Translations under genes and position numbers: made by a program | In this document: positions 6,844-12,480 of the stretch, in pieces | Layout: each line of letters begins with the position of its first letter | Numbering within the stretch: the first letter of the stretch is position 1 | Notes under the pieces: generated by a model | Seen by the model: only the letters and a program-made list of their open reading frames with translations | What the model was told of the DNA's origin: nothing | Database searches by the model: none | NCBI GenBank assembly: GCA_027356675.1 | Contig: DAHVXO010000354.1 | Span: 1-12,480 of the forward strand | Length of the DNA: 12,480 nt | Direction: 5' to 3' | DNA from: Symbiobacteriaceae bacterium | GTDB taxonomy: Bacteria; Bacillota_E; Symbiobacteriia; Symbiobacteriales; Symbiobacteriaceae

Positions 6844-7632
6844 CATTGCCCCAGCCTGACGCCCGCACTGGCAAGAGCGGGCCACAGGGATGCGCCGCAG
6901 AGCGTCCATGATTACAGCCTTCAGCTTCTCGCCGTTCTCCGCCATCACCTGCAAGACTTCTTCGTGGGTCAGGGCGGAGGGGCTGATGCCGGCGGCAAAG
7001 TTCGTGACCATGGAGACCGTGGCGTAGCACAGCCCCGCCTCATGGGCGAGCACGACTTCCGGCACGTTGGTCATGCCCACCAGGTCGCCGCCCAGCTTGG
7101 CGAACATGCGAATCTCCGCCGGGGTTTCAAAGCGCGGTCCCTCCGTGCAGACGTAGGTTCCGCCCTTGTGCGTCCTGACGTTCAGTTCCGCCCCTGAACC
7201 GGTTAGAATCTCCCGCAGATGCGGGCAGTAGGGCTCGGTAAAGTCCGTGTGGACCACGCCCTGCTCGCCGCCCTCGAAGAACGTGGCCGGCCGGCCCTTG
7301 GTGAAGTCCAGGAACTGGTCGGGCAAAACGAAATCGCCGGGGGCCATGGCACGGTTGAGCGACCCGACTGCCGTGGTGGCAATGACCCGCTCCACGCCAA
7401 CCTGCTTCAGGGCCCAGACATTGGCCCGATAGTTGACCAGATGCGGTGGAACCGAGTGCTGTGCACCGTGGCGGGGCAGGAAGGCGACCTCCTCCCCCTC
7501 GTACCGGCCGACCTTCAACTGGACGGATCCAAACGGAGTGGAAACTTCAGCCTCTCTGATATTGGATAGAATGCGGGGGTCATAGACACCGGTCCCGCCG
7601 ATGATTGCCAGTCGCACCTTTTGCTGCGCCAT
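6835..7632 (-). CDS. mtnP: S-methyl-5'-thioadenosine / thioinosine phosphorylase (PNP/MTAP family)
   Basis: A 265-residue trimeric-type nucleoside phosphorylase, usual length. Phosphate-site features are IIGGTG (10-15), LPRHGAQHSVPPH (52-64) and TTAVGSL (86-92); TEGPRFETPAE (163-173) and GMTNVPEVVLAHEAG (186-200) line the nucleoside site. The family cleaves MTA or methylthioinosine with phosphate to a purine base and methylthioribose-1-phosphate. Where human MTAP has TDYD (two Asp contacting adenine N6/N7), this protein has TNFAAG (Asn211, Ala213), the PNP/MTIP-like form expected for 6-oxopurines, so it may prefer methylthioinosine. The C-terminal CxC (254-256) recalls thermophilic MTAPs. I chose ATG 7632, with GGCAGG 10 nt upstream, since homologues start just before this point; GTG 7641 is an alternative. 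It is the first gene of the salvage run. Confidence 0.93.
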   Translation of the reverse strand: MAQQKVRLAIIGGTGVYDPRILSNIREAEVSTPFGSVQLKVGRYEGEEVAFLPRHGAQHSVPPHLVNYRANVWALKQVGVERVIATTAVGSLNRAMAPGDFVLPDQFLDFTKGRPATFFEGGEQGVVHTDFTEPYCPHLREILTGSGAELNVRTHKGGTYVCTEGPRFETPAEIRMFAKLGGDLVGMTNVPEVVLAHEAGLCYATVSMVTNFAAGISPSALTHEEVLQVMAENGEKLKAVIMDALRRIPVARSCQCGRQAGAMRV

Positions 7633-7712
7633 CCCACTCACGCCTGCCTTTCGGGTGACATAAGCTGTATACAAAGCGGTTTTCGGAGCGTTCGACTGAA
7701 CGAGGTGGGGCC
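7633..7712. promoter_or_regulatory. Divergent promoter region of the salvage operon and the FG-GAP/LysM gene
   Basis: These 80 nt must contain the promoter of the minus-strand salvage run. On the minus strand, TATACA (7673-7668) is the best -10 candidate; the hexamer 18 nt upstream, TCGAAC, matches the -35 consensus poorly. TGTATACA (7666-7673) is palindromic, and CGTTC-GACT-GAACG (7689-7702) is a short inverted repeat just before the ribosome binding site of the plus-strand gene. Either could be an operator. I see no SAM, SAH or other known riboswitch; the space is too short for most. Confidence 0.35.
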
Positions 7713-8492
7713 GTGATGGTGGAGCCCGGAGACGTCTTAGCCGCAGGACAGGGCCTACCTTTCCACCGCCGCTGGCGTGGCGGCGGCTCGGGACGGCTCG
7801 TGCTGGTGGAGACGGGGGATCTCGATGGCGACGGCCTGCCCGAGATCGCCGCCTGCGCCGGGCGCGAGCTCAAGGTCTACGGCTGGACTGGGGATACCTA
7901 TTCCCTGCGCGCCGAGCAAACCCTCTCCAAAGATGGCCTTGCCCTGGCGTCCGGCCAGATCGATCCCACGGGACCCGGGCTGGTGGTGGTCGGCACCCGC
8001 GACAACGTGCTGGTCTACGCGTGGGGTGCCGGCGGACTGGCGCCACTGAGCCAGACCCTGCTCTTCCCGAACGCCTACTTCCGCAGCCTGAGCCTCGATG
8101 ATGTCAACGGCGATGGGCGGGCCGAGGTGATCGCAGCTGCCTCGGGCGCCCAGACCCTGTATGTCTTCCAAGTCCTAGCGGTGGGCAGCGAGACCCGCCT
8201 GGAGGAGCTGGGGCGGCTCTACCTGGGCGGACTGGTCACCGCCCGGCCCACGGGTGGCGGCGAGGTCGTCACGGGCACGCGGGACGGGTTTGTGGATGTC
8301 TTCGTTCCCTGTTCGCTGCTGCCCAAGGAGAGCCAGGTCATTTGCACGGTGCGGCGGGGCGAGAGCCTCTGGCGCCTCGCCCGGCGGTATGGCACATCGC
8401 CGGGGGCAATCGCCCGGGCCAACCACCTGGTCGAACCCTATCTACTGATTCCCGGCCACGTCCTGATCATCCCCGGTGCTACCCGCAGATGA
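7713..8492 (+). CDS. FG-GAP/VCBS-repeat protein with C-terminal LysM domain
   Basis: A 259-residue two-part protein. Residues about 28-198 look like propeller blades of the FG-GAP/VCBS type, with calcium-loop signatures GDLDGDGLPE (35-44) and DDVNGDGRAE (129-138) and related strands such as VVVGTRDNVLVY (91-102) and VVTGTRDGFVDVF (185-197). Residues 210-254 form one LysM domain: CTVRRGESLWRLARRYG, then IARANHL and YLLIPGHVLIIP. LysM usually binds peptidoglycan or chitin-like glycans outside the cell, yet the N-terminus (VEPGDVLAAGQG) has no signal peptide or membrane segment. The upstream in-frame codons contain no ATG, GTG or TTG before the stop at 7656. GTG 7713 has GAGG 7 nt upstream; ATG 7716 is also possible. 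It may be cytosolic, as some Firmicute LysM proteins of spore coats are. Function unknown. Confidence 0.87.
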   Translation: MMVEPGDVLAAGQGLPFHRRWRGGGSGRLVLVETGDLDGDGLPEIAACAGRELKVYGWTGDTYSLRAEQTLSKDGLALASGQIDPTGPGLVVVGTRDNVLVYAWGAGGLAPLSQTLLFPNAYFRSLSLDDVNGDGRAEVIAAASGAQTLYVFQVLAVGSETRLEELGRLYLGGLVTARPTGGGEVVTGTRDGFVDVFVPCSLLPKESQVICTVRRGESLWRLARRYGTSPGAIARANHLVEPYLLIPGHVLIIPGATRR

Positions 8493-8499
8493 GAGAAAG

Positions 8500-8533
8500 G
8501 CCCGGGGCCGGCCGGAGGCCGGTTCCGCCGGGC
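8500..8533. terminator. GC-rich hairpin between convergent FG-GAP/LysM and ndk genes
   Basis: An inner stem CCGGCC-GGA-GGCCGG (8508-8522) sits inside an outer stem GCCCGG (8500-8505) / CCGGGC (8528-8533). It lies 7 nt after the LysM gene stop and 15 nt beyond the ndk stop, so it is placed to stop transcription from both sides. No U-run follows on either strand, which weakens the call as a classical intrinsic terminator. Confidence 0.6.
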
Positions 8534-8548
8534 ACTCGGGTCTGGTGC

Positions 8549-9001
8549 TTACAGGGTGGGGAAGATCCAGGCATCATTGGCGCGGGTGTAGCTCTCGCCC
8601 AGCTCGCCGAACCAGAGTTTGATCTCACGCGCGGCAGTCTCCGGGCCATCGGATCCGTGGACGATATTATTCGAAACCTCACAGGCGAGATCCGCCCGGA
8701 TGGTGCCGGGTTCGGCGTTCGCCGGGTTGGTCGCGCCCATGGTCTTGCGAATGGTGGTGATGGCGTTCGGGCCTTCCCAGACCATGGCCATGACAGGACC
8801 AGCGGTGATGAACTTGATCAGCCCGGGGAAGAAGGGCCGATCCTTAAGTTCGGCGTAATGCTGCTCCGCCAGCGCCTGCGAGACCGTCATGAACTTGGCG
8901 GCAACCAGTTTGAGACCGCGGCGCTCGAAGCGACTGATGACTTCACCAATCAGGCCGCGCTGCACGCCGTCGGGCTTGACCATGACAAAGCTGCGTTCCA
9001 T
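8549..9001 (-). CDS. ndk: Nucleoside diphosphate kinase
   Basis: A 150-residue protein, full normal length. NDK transfers the gamma-phosphate of ATP to nucleoside and deoxynucleoside diphosphates through a phosphohistidine, balancing NTP pools in the cytosol. The active-site block NIVHGSDG (112-119) carries the phospho-accepting His115. The N-terminal [17 protein letters not shown] with Lys9, the RPFFPGL block (55-61) and the nucleotide-site [14 protein letters not shown] (89-102) are all present. ATG 9001 was chosen because the family starts a few residues before MVKPDG and AAAGGGGAG lies 8 nt upstream; the open frame to 9070 runs through the promoter and is not used. It is monocistronic, read from a strong promoter and ending against the LysM gene. 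Confidence 0.98.
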   Translation of the reverse strand: MERSFVMVKPDGVQRGLIGEVISRFERRGLKLVAAKFMTVSQALAEQHYAELKDRPFFPGLIKFITAGPVMAMVWEGPNAITTIRKTMGATNPANAEPGTIRADLACEVSNNIVHGSDGPETAAREIKLWFGELGESYTRANDAWIFPTL

Positions 9002-9041
9002 ATCTGATGCTCCCCTTTCCGGACTACCTGACACCCAATAG

Positions 9042-9070
9042 ATTTTACTGGACAGGAGGCTAATTGGCAA
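9042..9070 (-). promoter_or_regulatory. Sigma-A-type promoter of ndk
   Basis: On the minus strand, TTGCCA (9070-9065) and TAAAAT (9047-9042) are separated by exactly 17 nt. Each matches its consensus (TTGACA, TATAAT) at five of six positions. Transcription would start near 9035, giving a leader of about 30-35 nt before the ndk ATG. This is the best promoter match in the window. Confidence 0.75.
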
Positions 9071-9077
9071 GAAGTCT

Positions 9078-9102
9078 GGGGCCGGGCAGGATTCCCGGCC
9101 CC
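9078..9102. other. Strong hairpin / dyad in the ndk-EamA divergent spacer
   Basis: GGGGCCGGG (9078-9086) pairs perfectly with CCCGGCCCC (9094-9102) around a 7-nt loop. It lies upstream of both divergent genes and immediately beyond the -35 of ndk, so it is not a gene-end terminator, and no U-run follows it. It could be a DNA-level operator or a leader structure in the transporter mRNA. Confidence 0.6.
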
Positions 9103-9151
9103 GCAGGGCGTATCTCGCTAGGATATTCGCCGCCCGGCTCGGAGGGTAACC

Positions 9152-10075
9152 ATGCCAGAGAAGCCCGCTGCACGCACAGTCTCACCGGCACTATACACAG
9201 CGCTTGCCCTGCTCTTCGCCCTGCTCTGGGCCTCCGCCTTCATGGGCGTCAAGGTCGGGCTGCGCAGCAGTCCGCCGCTGTTCTTGATGGGTTTCCGGTT
9301 CCTGATCGCCGGAACCGTGTTGCTGGTCTATGCACGGGTGCGGGGCTCCTTACTGCCAGATGCCTGGCGTGGTTGGGCACGCCTGGGCGCTTTAGGTCTG
9401 CTCAACCAGGCCGCCTATCTCGGGCTCTCCGCGATCGCCATGCGACATCTCTCCGGCGGCATGGCGGCCGTCTTGGCTTCGACCAATCCCCTGATGCTGG
9501 CGTTAGTCGCCCCGGCGTTGCTAGGGGAGCGGTTGACGGCGCGGCGGATGGCGGGGTTGGGCGTGGCCTTTCTCAGCGTGGTCTGGATCATGTACTCCCG
9601 GGCGAGCACCGCCGACGCGCCAGGCTCCATGGTGCTAATCCTGCTGGCCAATGCCCTGATGGTGACGGGTACGGTGCTCTTCAAGCGCTGGGCGCCCGCC
9701 CACGACCTCGTGGTGATCAACGGCATACAGTTGATCACCGCCAGCTTCGTGCTGTTGATTCCAAGCCTGCTCTTTGAGCCGGTGAGCACCGTGCGCTGGA
9801 ACGTGGAATTCCTGGGCGCCATCGGGTTCCTGGCCTTTGGCGTCTCCTGCGGCGCCATGCTGATCTGGTTCTTTCTCCTGCGCAGCGGCGAGGCCGCTCG
9901 GGCCAGCGCTTTCCTGTTCCTCAACCCCGTGCTGGGTCTCTTCCTGGGGCGACTACTCCTGGGCGAACCCTTGCGGCCCTTGGACTTCCTGGGCAGCGCC
10001 GGGGTCGGGCTTGGAATCTACCTGGTCCAGGCTCAGTCCAGCAGCGTCACCAGACCTGCCCGCCAATTTCCCTGA
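9152..10075 (+). CDS. EamA/DMT-family permease (drug/metabolite transporter)
   Basis: A 307-residue polytopic membrane protein of the DMT superfamily (RhaT/YdcZ-like EamA), with two homologous halves and about ten membrane segments. The first half (about 16-148) contains [12 protein letters not shown] (26-37), NP at 112-113 and LLGERLT (123-129). The second (about 159-293) repeats the pattern with NP at 258-259 and LLGEPL (269-274). Members export amino acids, nucleosides, drugs or other metabolites; substrate cannot be read from sequence. Start ATG 9152 has GGAGGG 5-6 nt upstream. It is divergent from ndk. No clear promoter is seen; TAGGAT at 9119-9124 is a possible -10 without a matching -35. 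No clear terminator follows. Confidence 0.93.
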   Translation: MPEKPAARTVSPALYTALALLFALLWASAFMGVKVGLRSSPPLFLMGFRFLIAGTVLLVYARVRGSLLPDAWRGWARLGALGLLNQAAYLGLSAIAMRHLSGGMAAVLASTNPLMLALVAPALLGERLTARRMAGLGVAFLSVVWIMYSRASTADAPGSMVLILLANALMVTGTVLFKRWAPAHDLVVINGIQLITASFVLLIPSLLFEPVSTVRWNVEFLGAIGFLAFGVSCGAMLIWFFLLRSGEAARASAFLFLNPVLGLFLGRLLLGEPLRPLDFLGSAGVGLGIYLVQAQSSSVTRPARQFP

Positions 10076-10139
10076 CCAGAGCCCCGGCGGCGAGGGACCC
10101 AGAGGGTTGGGCCAGTGTTGGCGGCACATACCCCCACAA

Positions 10140-10185
10140 GCTGAAGACGGTTCAGCGAACCCCTGTGACATGGGGACAGACCCCC
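10140..10185 (+). promoter_or_regulatory. Structured leader upstream of the SLH protein gene
   Basis: In the 137-nt spacer before the surface protein gene, GCTGAA-GACGG-TTCAGC forms a perfect 6-bp hairpin (10140-10156). Immediately after it, CCCC (10160-10163), GGGG (10172-10175) and CCCCC (10181-10185) allow two mutually exclusive stems. The segment GACATGGGGACAGACCCC (10167-10184) resembles short GGGGTCTGTCCCC-type palindromes dispersed in many genomes. I see no clear promoter hexamers here. Function is unassigned. Confidence 0.4.
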
Positions 10186-10212
10186 AGTTGCAGACAAAGG
10201 AGAGATGACAGG

Positions 10213-11658
10213 ATGAAGCGCTTCCGCTGGCTCGCAACCGTGGTGACACTGGTTTTCGCCCTCGGACTGCTGGCTATGCCGGCCGTCGCCGCCAAGGACA
10301 AGTCCCCTGATTCCGAGTTCGAGGATATGGATGAGCAGCCCTGGGCCTTGGCCGCCGTAGTAACGATGAATGTCCAGGGCATCATCAAGGGGGATGGCGC
10401 CGGCCATTTCCGGCCCGCCGCCTCGGTCTCGCACCAGGAGGCGATCGCTCTCGCCATCCGACTGATGGGCATGGAAGACCAGGCAAAGGCCCTCGATTTG
10501 AATGCACTCGACCTGAACATCGCCGACCTCGGCAGCGTCGCTGACTGGGCCAAGGCCGACGTCGCCCTGGCGGCCAAGCTCAACCTGCTGCCGGCACTCG
10601 ATAATGGTAGCCTGGATCCCGCCGGCCCGGCCACCCGTCTTTGGACGGCGATCTTCCTGGCCAAGGCCCTCGGCTTTGACGCCGAAGCCCAGGCCAACAT
10701 GAACGCTACCCTCAGCTTCGCCGACGCAGCCAGCATCCCGGCCAACGCCGTGGGCTACGTAGATGCCGCCAGCAAGCACGGCCTGTTCAAGGGGATCCCC
10801 GGCGATGACGGCAAGGTTTACTTCATGCCCGACGGGGCCGTCACCCGAGCCCAGATCGCCGTGCTGCTGGGCCGTAGCGACGACCAGCTGCCCTTCACGC
10901 CCGAACGGGCCGCCAAGCGCAAGAACGAGATCAAAGGCCGCGTCAGCGCCGTCGATACCGCCAACAGCACCGTCACCGTCGAACACCACGGCCTCAGCAC
11001 CACCTATACACTGGCCGCTAACGCTTCGGTGTTCGTCGATGAGAAGCTCTCCACCCTGGCCGGTGTAGAGGCGACCATGAAGGTCAAGCTCCAACTCGAC
11101 GCACAGAGCCAGGTGCTGCTCCTCACCGCCAAGGCCGCCGAGGACAAGGAGAAGGATGAGGGCGAGAAGGACCGTGAGGACGACCGTACGAGCGTCGAGG
11201 GCCGGTTCGTCTCGACCACAGCCGGGCAAATAACCCTGCAGGTCCGCAAGGCAGCGCGCACCTTCACTCTAGCCGACAAGTACATTGTCCAAATCAAGGG
11301 CCAGACGGCCGCCGTGGCAGATATCCCTGTGGGCGCTAACGTCCACGCCTGGCTCGATGCCAGTGGCAAGATAGTCTTCCTGGTCGCCAACGACCCCAAC
11401 CGAGACGACGACAAGGATCGTGAGGGCGACCGTAACCAGCGCGAAGGCGTCGGCAGCATCTCCGCCATCTCGCAATCTGGCATCGAGATCACAGACCGCA
11501 AGGGCGCCAAGGCCAATTACACGCTGAGCCCCAATCTCAAGATTGAGTCCGAAGCCCAGGTGCTCACCGACGCAGACCTTAAGGCAGGCGATATGGTAGA
11601 GTATAAGCTCGATGGTAGTGTGGTCGTCGAACTGAAGCTCCTCGCCCACAAAGAGTAA
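10213..11658 (+). CDS. S-layer homology (SLH) domain surface protein with three C-terminal beta repeats
   Basis: A 481-residue secreted protein. Residues 1-27 form a signal peptide (basic MKRFRW, hydrophobic core, cleavage near AVAA). Three SLH domains follow, which in this family bind pyruvylated cell-wall polymer: about 35-87 (FEDMDEQPW, IIKGDGAGHFRPAASVSHQEA), 103-155 (degenerate, IADLGSVADWAKADV) and 168-221 (FADAASIPANAVGYV, YFMPDGAVTRAQIA). The C-terminal half holds three related beta-rich units (239-306, 327-393, 411-478) starting IKGRVSAV, VEGRFVST and GVGSISAI, each with a YTL/FTL strand midway and ending near a hydrophobic strand. Very acidic/basic linkers (307-326, 394-410) separate them. 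The units resemble DUF5666-type domains. Start ATG 10213 has AAAGGAG about 10 nt upstream. The surface location is well supported; the ligand or role is unknown. Confidence 0.92.
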   Translation: MKRFRWLATVVTLVFALGLLAMPAVAAKDKSPDSEFEDMDEQPWALAAVVTMNVQGIIKGDGAGHFRPAASVSHQEAIALAIRLMGMEDQAKALDLNALDLNIADLGSVADWAKADVALAAKLNLLPALDNGSLDPAGPATRLWTAIFLAKALGFDAEAQANMNATLSFADAASIPANAVGYVDAASKHGLFKGIPGDDGKVYFMPDGAVTRAQIAVLLGRSDDQLPFTPERAAKRKNEIKGRVSAVDTANSTVTVEHHGLSTTYTLAANASVFVDEKLSTLAGVEATMKVKLQLDAQSQVLLLTAKAAEDKEKDEGEKDREDDRTSVEGRFVSTTAGQITLQVRKAARTFTLADKYIVQIKGQTAAVADIPVGANVHAWLDASGKIVFLVANDPNRDDDKDREGDRNQREGVGSISAISQSGIEITDRKGAKANYTLSPNLKIESEAQVLTDADLKAGDMVEYKLDGSVVVELKLLAHKE

Positions 11659-11659
11659 A

Positions 11660-11737
11660 GCTGACGCGACGCAACACAACACGAGACACACGATGGGCAG
11701 TTGGAATGCCCATCGTGTGTCTCGTGCTCGCGTGAGC
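11660..11737. terminator. Very long hairpin after the SLH protein gene
   Basis: Two 20-nt arms, 11680-11699 and 11707-11726, pair perfectly around a GTTGGAA loop. Outside it, GCTGACGCGA (11660-11669) pairs with TCGCGTGAGC (11728-11737) at nine of ten positions, with a 10-nt bulge on one side. It begins 2 nt after the SLH gene stop and lies between convergent genes, so transcription termination is likely. The stem is much longer than needed, and a C-run rather than a U-run follows on the plus strand. Confidence 0.7.
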
Positions 11738-11819
11738 CCCCCCACGCAGAGGTTGCCACAGCGAGTACCCGGCCCCGGCGCTCCCGATCCCCACCGACGC
11801 AACCCCGCTGTGCTGCCCC

Positions 11820-12269
11820 CTAAGCGCCACGGTATCGCCGCCGGACCAGAGAGACCAGCAACAGACCAATGACCGCCCCTGCGGCATCGATCAGCACATC
11901 CGTCACCCGGGCTCCCCGCGTCGGCACAAAGCTCTGATGCCACTCATCGCTCACCGCGTAGAGCATGGCAACAGTGAAGGCGACGGCACTCTGGCGGCCC
12001 GACCGTACCGGCGGAATCCCCGTCGCGAGCCCGCCCCGGGCCAGGCAGGCCAGGATCCCGAACGAAACCATGTGTGCACCCTTGCGCAGGGTGAACTCCA
12101 GGATCGCCGCCACCCCGACCGCCAGGTTCGTCGGGAGCAGCCCCACCCACTGGACCCAGGGAAGGGCGCGCAAATCGGGCGTCGCTGACGCCCGATAGAT
12201 CAACCCCATCCAAAGGAGCAAAAGCCCGTACCAGATCAGTGCACGTCGCCGGTCCACCTTTACATCCAC
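11820..12269 (-). CDS. VanZ family membrane protein
   Basis: A 149-residue VanZ-like protein with four predicted membrane segments (about 10-25, 45-60, 66-80 with RKGAHMVSFGIL, and 95-140 in two parts). The family signature YAVSDEWHQSFVPTR (104-118) is followed by Asp124 and Asp128 in RVTDVLIDAAG. VanZ from enterococci raises teicoplanin resistance, but stand-alone family members are common in Bacillota, their biochemical role is unsettled, and no van genes are nearby. Start GTG 12269 overlaps the CorA gene end by 10 nt; GTG 12257 (GGTGG 8 nt upstream, 145 residues) is an alternative. Either implies coupled translation with the CorA gene. Confidence 0.9.
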   Translation of the reverse strand: MDVKVDRRRALIWYGLLLLWMGLIYRASATPDLRALPWVQWVGLLPTNLAVGVAAILEFTLRKGAHMVSFGILACLARGGLATGIPPVRSGRQSAVAFTVAMLYAVSDEWHQSFVPTRGARVTDVLIDAAGAVIGLLLVSLVRRRYRGA

Positions 12270-12480
12270 CCGCGCTTCTTAAAATAGATCGCCATCCCGG
12301 TGCCCAAAATCAGCATGGCGAACATGACCGTCGCGAATCCCCAGACGTCCTCGATCAGGGGCATCTTTACAAAGTTCATCCCGAAGACACCGGTAATCAG
12401 CGTCAGCGGCAGCATGATCGTCGAGACGATGGTCAACGTCTTCATGATCTCATTCATTCGGTTCGATACCGTTGACAGAT
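12260..12480 (-). CDS. corA: CorA family magnesium/divalent cation channel, C-terminal part (5' end outside window)
   Basis: The minus-strand frame is open from the window edge to TAA 12260-12262, giving the last 73 or so residues of a protein normally about 310-350 long. It reads LSTVSNRMNEIMKTLT, then a membrane helix (STIMLPLTLITGVFGMNF) with the family GMN pore signature. A short acidic loop (KMPLIEDVW) follows, then a second helix (GFATVMFAMLILGTGMAIYF) and a basic end (KKRGWM). That is the exact two-helix architecture of CorA channels, pentameric Mg2+ (or Co2+/Ni2+/Zn2+) transporters with a cytoplasmic N-terminal funnel, here missing. Its stop overlaps the VanZ gene start. The 2-TM-GxN family assignment is firm; the transported ion is not determinable from this fragment. 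Confidence 0.93.
   Translation of the reverse strand, partial: LSTVSNRMNEIMKTLTIVSTIMLPLTLITGVFGMNFVKMPLIEDVWGFATVMFAMLILGTGMAIYFKKRGWM

Noticed and set aside
5668..7197. 509-codon open frame on the plus strand opposite ahcY and mtnP
   Set aside because: It spans two real minus-strand genes and their spacer, has no recognisable domain and no ribosome binding site fit; it is a codon-bias shadow.
9002..9070. N-terminal extension of ndk by 23 codons
   Set aside because: The frame is open, but it passes through the ndk ribosome binding site and promoter, and NDK proteins start a few residues before MVKPDG.
10033..11229. 398-codon open frame on the minus strand opposite the SLH protein gene
   Set aside because: Its glycine-, valine- and aspartate-rich translation mirrors the alanine-rich SLH protein. 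The plus-strand frame has a signal peptide, three SLH domains and a ribosome binding site.
1..12480. CRISPR array, tRNA/rRNA genes, insertion sequences, toxin-antitoxin or defence genes
   Set aside because: Looked for on both strands; no regularly spaced repeats, cloverleaf-like segments, transposase motifs or known defence-family proteins were seen.

Overview
The window is about 12.5 kb of GC-rich, gene-dense bacterial chromosome. An SLH-domain cell-surface protein, a LysM protein, a YheA/UPF0342-family protein and a ComB/YitC-type phosphosulfolactate phosphatase together point to a monoderm, probably spore-forming member of the Bacillota, perhaps a high-GC lineage such as Symbiobacteriia or its relatives. 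That placement is inference. Two features are common in thermophiles: a short, Thermotoga/archaeal-type S-adenosylhomocysteine hydrolase, and a CxC motif at the C-terminus of the nucleoside phosphorylase. I saw no tRNA, rRNA, CRISPR array, transposase or phage gene, and no gene-free stretch above 300 bases; the longest, 11659-11819, is 161 bases.

Layout. At the left edge, two minus-strand genes (a histidine phosphatase, then a partial membrane protein) diverge from comB (+). comB converges on a six-gene minus-strand run that ends at a shared bidirectional terminator (1744-1768). In transcription order the run is: MTA/MTI phosphorylase (mtnP type), S-adenosyl/S-inosylhomocysteine hydrolase (ahcY type), a xylose-isomerase-like TIM barrel of unknown function, MTA/SAH deaminase (mtaD), a membrane-anchored TolB-like beta-propeller, and a yheA-type gene. 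Divergent from the run is a plus-strand FG-GAP/LysM protein that converges on ndk (-). ndk has the best promoter in the window and diverges from an EamA/DMT transporter (+). Next come an SLH-domain surface protein (+) with a very long hairpin at its 3' end, then VanZ (-) and the C-terminal part of a CorA-type channel (-) cut by the window edge.

How the genes fit together. The central cluster looks like a salvage unit for the two toxic by-products of S-adenosylmethionine use, S-adenosylhomocysteine (SAH) and 5'-methylthioadenosine (MTA). Three of its enzymes agree on a deamination-first route. MtaD can convert SAH and MTA to their inosine forms. The hydrolase carries HLEAK where classical SAH hydrolases have HxTxE in the adenine pocket. 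The phosphorylase carries TNFAAG where adenine-specific MTA phosphorylases have TDYD. I therefore read the pathway as SAH to S-inosylhomocysteine to inosine plus homocysteine, and MTA to methylthioinosine to hypoxanthine plus methylthioribose-1-phosphate. The TIM-barrel gene, 3 nt behind the hydrolase gene, is the unexplained partner and the best candidate for something new.
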